Assembly (NCBI GenBank): GCA_005888675.1
Contig: VBBA01000155.1
Span: forward strand, 1 to 26,732
Reading direction: 5' to 3'
Length of the DNA: 26,732 bases
Source of the DNA: Candidatus Bathyarchaeota archaeon
GTDB lineage: Archaea > Thermoproteota > Bathyarchaeia > 40CM-2-53-6
Shown here: in pieces, positions 21,399 to 26,732 of the stretch
How positions within the stretch are numbered: the first letter of the stretch is position 1
How the letters are laid out: each line of letters starts with the position of its first letter
Translations under genes and position numbers: made by a program
Notes under the pieces: model-generated
What the model was told of the DNA's origin: nothing
Databases searched by the model: none
The model's input: the letters and a program-made list of their open reading frames with translations, nothing else

Positions 21399-22336
21399 AG
21401 TACAGAACTCTTGGAAGTACAGGGCTCAAGGTTAGCGAGGTGGGCTTCGGCGCCTGGGCAATTGGAGGAAACGCTCACGGCAACAGTTACGGTCCAACCG
21501 AGGACGAGGCCTCAATAGCTGCGATCGAGAAAGCAGTCGAATTAGGCTGCAACTTCTTCGACACCGCTGATGTCTACGGGCATGGTCACAGCGAAGAGTT
21601 ACTCGGAAAAGCACTGAAGGATCAACGCGAGGACATGATCCTAGCGACAAAGGTGGGCGGAGATTTTTACCATGGTCAGCCAAGGATGAACTTCAACCCT
21701 GATTATGTTGAATTCGCGGTAGAGAAGAGTCTAGAACGACTCGGGACCGATTATGTGGACCTGTTGCAAATGCACAATCCACCTCTCCAATTGATACAGA
21801 ACCCGAAGCTATACCTGCCCTTCGAGAAGCTGAAGAAACATGGAAAGATTCGACACTATGGCCTATCGATTCATAACCCGCAAGAGGGTTTAGCGGCTAT
21901 GAAACATGGTGGGCCTGAATCCATCCAAGTCGTATTCAATCTGATGCGTCAGGAAGCTAAGGAGAAACTTTTCGAGTCTGCAATAGAGAGGAGTGTGGGC
22001 ATTATTGCGAGGGAGCCGCTGGCGAATGGTTTCCTCAGCGGGAAGTACAATGAAGACTCCGTCTTCCCAACGGGAGACATAAGACACAACTTCCCTCAAG
22101 AATATGTCCGGCAATTGATACGGACATCAGACCAGCTCAAATTCCTAGAGTCGAAACAGCGAACCCTGTCTCAGGCTAGCATTCGCTTCGTCCTAGATCA
22201 CAAGGAAATCTCAACTGTTATTCCAGGCGCCAAGGTGCCTGCACAGTCCACACAGAATATGAAAGCCTCCAATCTACCGAGTCTAACCGGCGAAGAACTC
22301 TTGCGGATCAAATTCATGAGAGAGCAGGCCTCCTGA
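21395..22336 (+). CDS. Aldo/keto reductase
   Basis: NAD(P)H-dependent oxidoreductase with a TIM barrel, 313 residues. The catalytic tetrad is visible: D56 and Y61 (FFDTADVYGHGHSEELLG), K86 (ILATKVGG) and H127 (LLQMHNP). A cofactor-binding end, IPGAKVPAQSTQNMKA, is also present. It looks like the broad family of stand-alone reductases related to YajO/IolS-type enzymes; substrate unknown. GTG start overlapping the upstream stop by 4 nt and a DUF309 gene 19 nt downstream place it in an operon of mixed functions. Confidence 0.92.
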   Translation: MKYRTLGSTGLKVSEVGFGAWAIGGNAHGNSYGPTEDEASIAAIEKAVELGCNFFDTADVYGHGHSEELLGKALKDQREDMILATKVGGDFYHGQPRMNFNPDYVEFAVEKSLERLGTDYVDLLQMHNPPLQLIQNPKLYLPFEKLKKHGKIRHYGLSIHNPQEGLAAMKHGGPESIQVVFNLMRQEAKEKLFESAIERSVGIIAREPLANGFLSGKYNEDSVFPTGDIRHNFPQEYVRQLIRTSDQLKFLESKQRTLSQASIRFVLDHKEISTVIPGAKVPAQSTQNMKASNLPSLTGEELLRIKFMREQAS

Positions 22337-22355
22337 AGAAAGGGCAATCAGTAGA

Positions 22356-22955
22356 TTGGATTTGGCTAGATATCTCATTCGACTGGCGAATGAAAAAATG
22401 TTTACGGGAAAGGATGCCCAAAGTCTAGCTAGCAAGATACGGGAACTGCTGGGATCGCGCGGAGCGATCGGAAACCTGAGGGTTAGTAAACGCGCTATCG
22501 AGTTCGATCTATTCGCGGAGGACACGGGAGAGCTAGAGGAGAGGCTCAAACTGCTCGAGAAGCAGATTTCCAAGAGAGTAACGGTCAAGCTTCTTGACAA
22601 GATTCTGAGACCGATGGAGAAGAAGGAGGTTCTCAGGGAAGGTGTGAATCTCTTCAATGAAGAGCGATACTGGGAATCGCACGAGCTTCTTGAGCAAGCA
22701 TGGCAACCGGCTAGAGGAGTAGAACGGGATACTGTGCATGGGATGATTCTTGCCGCAGCGGCGTTGGTCCATCATCAGAAGGATCGGGATAGGGTGAGTT
22801 TGGGAATGCTTGAGAGAGCACTGGCAAAGCTTGACGGCCAAGAGGTTTACGAAGGGATTGACCTTGGAAAACTTCGGGCAGACATTCGAGACATCATTGA
22901 AAAGGGAACACCGGCTGAACTCACTATTCGCCGTATTTCCCAGTCTGCATCCTGA
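22356..22955 (+). CDS. DUF309-domain protein with an N-terminal alpha/beta extension
   Basis: 199 residues from a TTG start, with AAAGGG about 11 nt upstream. The C-terminal half holds the DUF309 signature: LFNEERYWESHELLEQAW, an Arg-rich link, then HGMILAAAALVHHQKDR (about residues 105-148), a helical hairpin with conserved Glu/His that suggests metal or ligand binding. DUF309 has no settled function. The N-terminal ~85 residues look like a separate small domain (helix, strand NLRVSKRAIEFDLFA, helix ELEERLKLLEKQI). It follows the aldo/keto reductase closely in the same direction. Confidence 0.8.
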   Translation: MDLARYLIRLANEKMFTGKDAQSLASKIRELLGSRGAIGNLRVSKRAIEFDLFAEDTGELEERLKLLEKQISKRVTVKLLDKILRPMEKKEVLREGVNLFNEERYWESHELLEQAWQPARGVERDTVHGMILAAAALVHHQKDRDRVSLGMLERALAKLDGQEVYEGIDLGKLRADIRDIIEKGTPAELTIRRISQSAS

Positions 22956-23061
22956 AGGGTTTCATCAGGCTTTAGACCTCCGATCAGCCCTTGCCTCTCG
23001 GGAAGGGGCGGGACCCCGTACGTTTGTTCGGCTTGATAATCGCATACCTAGTGGTCTTGCC

Positions 23062-23646
23062 ATGCTCGCCGGCGTCCTGTTGACGCTTGGCAGGTACTCA
23101 CAATCAGAGAACTCATGGACGACTCTCTTCAACCACCTGTCCACACAGAACACAGCCACCATCGCAAGCACATTGGCAAGTGCGATCGCCTATGGAATGC
23201 AGTATCTTGTCCAATTCGGCGGGGTCACAATGTTTGTCGGTGGGTTGCTTTCTTACAAGAATCATGTCCGGTCAGGGAAGGAAATGGTGGGGCTGGGCAC
23301 GAGCGTGGGGCTCGCGGACCTATTGGTTGGGTTCACTACTGGAACCTTGACCCTTTACCAGCCGTTGGGCTGGGCTGGATTGGCGATTGCAGTATTCGCG
23401 AGCAGACATTTGCATGGTCCACATGCTACATATGCGGAGGAAGTTCACAAGCTGTTTCTCGGTTTGAAGAAACGGATACTTCGAGAAGAGACTAAGACTA
23501 GGAAACGGATCAGGAAGGGATTGAAGAAGTCAGAGTTAGCGCGTCGGCGGTCGCGACGATCGCAACGACCATATGATGTCGGCAATAACAAAAAAGGTCA
23601 CCCCGAGACTGCCGGCAAGGATAACCCCGCTACTGTTGAACCGTAG
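23062..23646 (+). CDS. Membrane protein with long basic C-terminus, unknown function
   Basis: About 194 residues from ATG 23062. The frame stays open upstream to 22810, but that part overlaps the DUF309 gene in another frame and lacks a family look. Hydrophobic segments include ATIASTLASAIAYGMQYLV, FGGVTMFVGGLLSY, GTSVGLADLLVGFTTGTLTLY and LGWAGLAIAVFASR. The last ~65 residues are very basic (RILREETKTRKRIRKGLKK, ELARRRSRRSQRP). The final ~110 bp overlap a likely gene on the other strand, so the tail may be a recent extension. A TATA-like TTGATAAT (23033-23040) ~25 nt upstream suggests a leaderless start. Confidence 0.55.
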   Translation: MLAGVLLTLGRYSQSENSWTTLFNHLSTQNTATIASTLASAIAYGMQYLVQFGGVTMFVGGLLSYKNHVRSGKEMVGLGTSVGLADLLVGFTTGTLTLYQPLGWAGLAIAVFASRHLHGPHATYAEEVHKLFLGLKKRILREETKTRKRIRKGLKKSELARRRSRRSQRPYDVGNNKKGHPETAGKDNPATVEP

Positions 23647-23724
23647 GAAGATGATAGTCGTCAGGGCGAGTATCGCAAGAGGAGGAAGGATGCTTTGCAG
23701 CAACCCCTTGTCAGCCTCATCCAT
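23536..23724 (-). CDS. Small two-helix membrane protein, antisense overlap with the preceding gene
   Basis: 62 residues from ATG 23724 (69 from TTG 23745). Two clean hydrophobic helices, SILPPLAILALTTIIFLRF and VILAGSLGVTFFVIADIIW, are followed by an Arg/Pro tail. This pattern is hard to get by chance from an opposite coding strand, so I consider it real, though unrecognised. Its 3' half overlaps the end of the plus-strand gene by 111 bp. Confidence 0.5.
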   Translation of the reverse strand: MDEADKGLLQSILPPLAILALTTIIFLRFNSSGVILAGSLGVTFFVIADIIWSLRSSRPPTR

Positions 23725-23805
23725 CCTCTCAGTACCAGCCTTCAAGACTCAAACCTGGCCTTGAAAACAATGTTAAGAAGAATGGTAGATAAGGCTCGCG
23801 CAGAC

Positions 23806-24834
23806 TCAACCGGGCTGTCGATCACTTTCTCGTAGTACGATATCCATTCTGTAGGGTCCGGCCCCCCTAATTACGAAGGCGATGGCGACACTGAAGAGTG
23901 GTAGATGATTGATCGTCTCTCCGAAGAGGAAAATCGCTGATACTAATAGTCCGAGGTAAATCAGTGAGACCAACCGGTTAAAGATTCCAAGTAGGTAGTG
24001 TCCCCCAAGGATCGCCTCGAAAAAGCCAAAGAAGAAAACGAAAGTTAACAATTCTGGGAATGTGGGCACGTGATACTTTAGGACCGCGATCTCAGTCAGT
24101 TGGGGGACTAGTAGCTTTTCTGTCAAGGCCAGCCATATCAGGTTGATTCCAAAACTAACTCTCAGTATCGGCATACTGTAAGGCTTGACTCTGGCAAGAG
24201 AATCTCCGATACGTCTTAGATAGCTTATCCTTGCAATAGTGAATGCATCGACGCTTGCTCGTAATCCTCCCTCAAAGAGCAATACGAAGGCTGCGCCCGC
24301 CAACACGACGTAGTCAAGCCCATCGAGGCCGACAAGCCAGAAAGAGAATATGACGAGAGCCAAGACTCCGAGCGCTGCAATCTTTGTGAGAAAGCCGAAG
24401 GTCAAGAAGAGACCCACAATGATTTGTGCTAAGGACAAGGCGTCGAGCGTTATCGGCCTATATCCGGCCTGGGGAGCAAAGAGCTCGCCCGAAAGCCCTG
24501 AGGACAGGAGAAACAGCCCTAAACAGATTCTCAGGATTACCGGAACTATGGGGTCAGCTCCAAGAAGTTTGGCCTCTATTCTCAGGGCGAAGCGTCGCTG
24601 GGAGAGACTCAGACCCATGAACTGGAAGGTCACTATGCCAAGTAGCGCCAGAAGGACGACCAACGCAACCGATTGGTAGTTTGGGCCAAGGGGCGATTGA
24701 GACACTCCCGTCTGAATCTCGGTATCATTCAGAATGTAGCGTACGTGAGCATTCGAGACTGGTATGGAGGAGATGCAGAGAATGATGGTTGAGGTAACAA
24801 CGATGAAGGGCCAGATCCTTTGATACCTTTCCAA
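23806..24834 (-). CDS. DoxX-like polytopic membrane protein
   Basis: 342 residues. An N-terminal hydrophobic stretch with a cleavable look (ILCISSIPVSNA|HV) precedes a short outer segment, then about eight to ten membrane helices. Two halves look alike: VPVILRICLGLFLLSSGLS...GLFLTFGFLTKIAALGVLALVIFSFW and MPILRVSFGINLIWLALTEKLL...VFFFGFFEAILGGHYLLGIFNRLVSLIYLGLLVSAIFLF. Both resemble DoxX-family repeats (helix, conserved Gly/Phe, 'G-x-x-[ST]-R-[LI]' loop), so it seems a tandem DoxX-like protein. DoxX relatives act in quinone or membrane redox processes, but the role here is open. The TTG start is supported by GAGGT (24842-24846) 7 nt upstream. Gap 24835-25062 has no gene. Confidence 0.7.
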   Translation of the reverse strand: MERYQRIWPFIVVTSTIILCISSIPVSNAHVRYILNDTEIQTGVSQSPLGPNYQSVALVVLLALLGIVTFQFMGLSLSQRRFALRIEAKLLGADPIVPVILRICLGLFLLSSGLSGELFAPQAGYRPITLDALSLAQIIVGLFLTFGFLTKIAALGVLALVIFSFWLVGLDGLDYVVLAGAAFVLLFEGGLRASVDAFTIARISYLRRIGDSLARVKPYSMPILRVSFGINLIWLALTEKLLVPQLTEIAVLKYHVPTFPELLTFVFFFGFFEAILGGHYLLGIFNRLVSLIYLGLLVSAIFLFGETINHLPLFSVAIAFVIRGAGPYRMDIVLRESDRQPG

Positions 24835-25062
24835 ATTCTAGACCTCACTCAACTGATCAAGCAAAGCAGTATTAGAACAATGAATGGCGCATGCGACAGG
24901 ACCCTTCGCCAGCCAGTGGTTTCTGGTTGCGCGGTCTTGAACTCCTATAACTGGTTCTTTGGAGGTCTAGCAGAGTGTGCCGTGGGATAACTACTGGGGA
25001 CTATCCATGGTGAGTCAGGTTATTATGCTACAAGCCGCACTAATTCCAGTTCGTCTTTAGCC

Positions 25063-25527
25063 TTGACAGAAACCATTCAGACCAGCTCTTCAGTCGACAA
25101 GATCGAGTTCAAGGAACTAAGAAAAACCGGAAATGATTTGCTTGCCCGCATCGTTAAAGATTACGGGTCCGTCTATGTGACATCAGTTACAAGGGATGGG
25201 TGCACTGGCTGTGAGGAGCAGAAACCCCTCTATCAGGAACTAGCCCGGAAAGTTGGACGCGAGCATCCCGGCAAGACCGTGTTCTCAAACGTCCATGTAC
25301 ATTCCGAGGAAGGAGTTTACAAAGAGTCGGAAGAGGCGAAGATGGTATTCCATCATGTTGCGTATCCGACTTACATGATCCATGTTAAGTCCCGTCACGG
25401 AATCTTAGAAGCCTACCGCGCGGTCTATCCCAAGATGGAAGAACTTGAGAGACAGATCACGGAGTCCTATGAGTTGGCCGACCATTACAGGAAAGACACG
25501 GAAAAACGCCTGATTAATAGTCAATAA
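25063..25527 (+). CDS. Thioredoxin-fold protein with CTGC motif
   Basis: 154 residues, cytoplasmic (no signal). The redox motif C47-T-G-C50 follows the strand VYVTSVTRDG. The expected cis-proline is P102 in VAYPTYMIHV. Spacing and the ending helix (ELERQITESYELA) fit a thioredoxin fold, but CTGC is not the classical CGPC, so partner and redox potential are unknown. The N-terminal ~30 residues form an extra strand/helix. TTG start; a TATA-like TTATTATG near 25020-25027 would start transcription about 15-20 nt before it. It converges on SRP54 with only 6 nt between stops. Confidence 0.8.
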   Translation: MTETIQTSSSVDKIEFKELRKTGNDLLARIVKDYGSVYVTSVTRDGCTGCEEQKPLYQELARKVGREHPGKTVFSNVHVHSEEGVYKESEEAKMVFHHVAYPTYMIHVKSRHGILEAYRAVYPKMEELERQITESYELADHYRKDTEKRLINSQ

Positions 25528-25533
25528 TCTTCA

Positions 25534-26732
25534 TCATCGCTTCCTGTTGAGCATCGGCATTCCGCCCGCGCCGGCTCGTCCCATACCCATCATTGGTCCA
25601 CGACGTTTCATCTGCTTCATCATCTTCTTCATCGTAAAATACTGATTCACCAATTCCTTCACCTCTCTTTCCGGACGACCTGCGCCCCGAGCAATCCGCT
25701 TCGATCTAGAACCATCTATAACCCTCGGTTCCTCCAACTCCTCCTCGGTCATCGACTGCATAATTACTCTCCACCCGGCCATCTTCTCCTCTGCCACCCC
25801 CAGCTGATCCTCGGAAATTTGGTTCCCGCCTGGAAGCATCTGCAACACCTTACGCAACGGTCCGAGCTTCCGCACGTTCTCCCATTGATCGTACATGTCC
25901 CGCAGGGTGAACTTGCCCTCCATGAACTTTCTAGCCTTCGCCTCGGGAACTTTGATCTCCGCCTCGTTTACTCGTTCCAGCAATCCCTTCAGATCGCCCA
26001 TTCCAAGGAGGCGACCCGCGAACTCCGTGGGAACGAATGGTTCTAAATCCTCGATACGTTCTCCTGTACCGATGAACTTGACTCGTGAACCGGTTGCGAC
26101 GACTGCGGACAATGCGCCTCCTCCACGCGCTGACCCGTCCATCTTGGTCAAGAGTATCGAGCCGACCGGAGTGGCTTCGTGGAAGGCTCGGGCCTGGACT
26201 ATTGCTTGTTGACCGATAATGATCTCGTCAGGCTGGACGGTCTTCGCAATCTGTTTCATCTCGTTCATCAGGTCCTTCTCATTCTTATGTCGGCCCGCGG
26301 TATCAACGATCACAAGATCCATCTTCTCCTTCCTGAAGTGGTCTAAGCCATGCTTCGCAATCTGGTCGGGTTTCTTTTGACCCGGCTCCCCGTAGACTTT
26401 GACCTCGGCCCTAGCAGCCAGTTGGGTTAGCTGGTCGTAGGCGCCTGGACGATAGGTGTCTGCACAGATGAGCCCGACTCGCAAGCCACGCTTCTGGTAG
26501 AAACGAGCTAGCTTGACTGAACTAGTCGTCTTACCGGTGCCTTGTATTCCGACGAGCATCAGCTTCCTGAATGCCCCTGGTTGGACATCGACCTTCGGCG
26601 CGTCCTGACCCAGAAATCTGGCCATCTCTTCGTAGAGGACCTTGACAACATGATCTCGTCTAGTAATGCCTGGAGGAAGCTGCTCCTTGAGAGAGCGGTC
26701 CTCGACTGCCTTCGATAATTGCAGGACGAGCG
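25534..26732 (-). CDS. srp54: Signal recognition particle GTPase SRP54 (partial, 5' end beyond the window)
   Basis: SRP54 binds signal sequences and SRP RNA and docks on FtsY to target proteins to the membrane. The frame is open to the right edge, so about 35 residues of the N-domain (LSKAVEDRSLKEQLPPGITRR-like, ending KVLYEEM) are visible and the true start lies outside. G-domain elements are all present: P-loop GIQGTGKTT, DTYRPGAYDQL, DTAGRH, TKMDGSARGGG and GTGE. The M domain follows (GKFTLRDMYDQWENVRKLGPL; SRSKRIARGAG, the RNA-binding part). A Met/Arg-rich tail with MKKMMKQMKRRGPMMGMGR ends it. An ATG-initiated 363-residue reading from 26625 would be an artefact of truncation. Confidence 0.97.
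   Translation of the reverse strand, partial: LVLQLSKAVEDRSLKEQLPPGITRRDHVVKVLYEEMARFLGQDAPKVDVQPGAFRKLMLVGIQGTGKTTSSVKLARFYQKRGLRVGLICADTYRPGAYDQLTQLAARAEVKVYGEPGQKKPDQIAKHGLDHFRKEKMDLVIVDTAGRHKNEKDLMNEMKQIAKTVQPDEIIIGQQAIVQARAFHEATPVGSILLTKMDGSARGGGALSAVVATGSRVKFIGTGERIEDLEPFVPTEFAGRLLGMGDLKGLLERVNEAEIKVPEAKARKFMEGKFTLRDMYDQWENVRKLGPLRKVLQMLPGGNQISEDQLGVAEEKMAGWRVIMQSMTEEELEEPRVIDGSRSKRIARGAGRPEREVKELVNQYFTMKKMMKQMKRRGPMMGMGRAGAGGMPMLNRKR

Noticed and set aside
22810..23061. Upstream extension of the plus-strand membrane protein
   Set aside because: Overlaps the conserved DUF309 gene in another frame and has no hydrophobic or domain pattern. ATG 23062 is the more likely start.
1..26732. 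CRISPR arrays, insertion sequences, integrases, rRNA
   Set aside because: No regularly spaced repeats, no transposase or integrase motifs and no rRNA-like blocks were seen by reading both strands.

Overview
This window reads as archaeal chromosome. The evidence is an archaeal-type uS11, a complete DP2 (large) subunit of the archaeal replicative polymerase PolD, an archaeal SRP54, a two-gene cobalamin-independent methionine synthase, an XRE-CBS regulator of an archaeal type, many GTG/TTG starts and TATA-box-like promoters. PolD is absent from classical Crenarchaeota. The protein style (SHMT, uS11, RecA/KaiC-like ATPases, small membrane proteins) suggests a TACK lineage such as Nitrososphaeria/Thaumarchaeota or Bathyarchaeia. 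That placement is a guess from general resemblance, not a phylogeny. There is no sign of integrase, transposase, CRISPR, rRNA or a convincing tRNA.

Layout. 1-685: no convincing gene. 736-2390 (+): uS11, then serine hydroxymethyltransferase (glyA). 2415-5515 (-): a tight operon transcribed as MetE N-domain, MetE catalytic domain, MetF-like reductase. With glyA, which converges on it across a perfect 7-bp hairpin, it forms a one-carbon-to-methionine module: serine gives methylene-folate (GlyA), methyl-folate (MetF), then methionine (MetE). A divergent XRE-CBS regulator (5649-6224) shares a 133-bp intergenic region with it, and that region carries three phased CTATTCCG boxes, two inside inverted repeats.

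6463-12092: the least explained region. A secreted/membrane-anchored protein with a cytoplasmic RecA/KaiC-like domain that has lost its Walker A motif (809 aa) precedes a soluble partner of the same family with an intact Walker A motif and a long proline-rich head (568 aa). The 5' regions of the two genes share a ~27-nt motif. Converging on them is a three-gene operon of two small membrane proteins and one small soluble protein. I suspect an undescribed membrane signalling or assembly system.

12305-16601: ScpA kleisin (+), then on the minus strand a LarA-family racemase, a four-helix membrane protein, a ribbon-helix-helix-like protein with palindromes upstream, and Y-family DNA polymerase DinB. 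16714-23646 (+): PolD DP2, a VIT1/CCC1-like metal transporter, an HPF/RaiA-like protein with its own TATA element, an aldo/keto reductase, a DUF309 protein and a membrane protein. 23536-24834 (-): a small membrane protein overlapping the previous gene tail-to-tail, and a DoxX-like membrane protein. 25063-25527 (+): a thioredoxin-fold protein. 25534-26732 (-): SRP54, cut by the right edge of the window.
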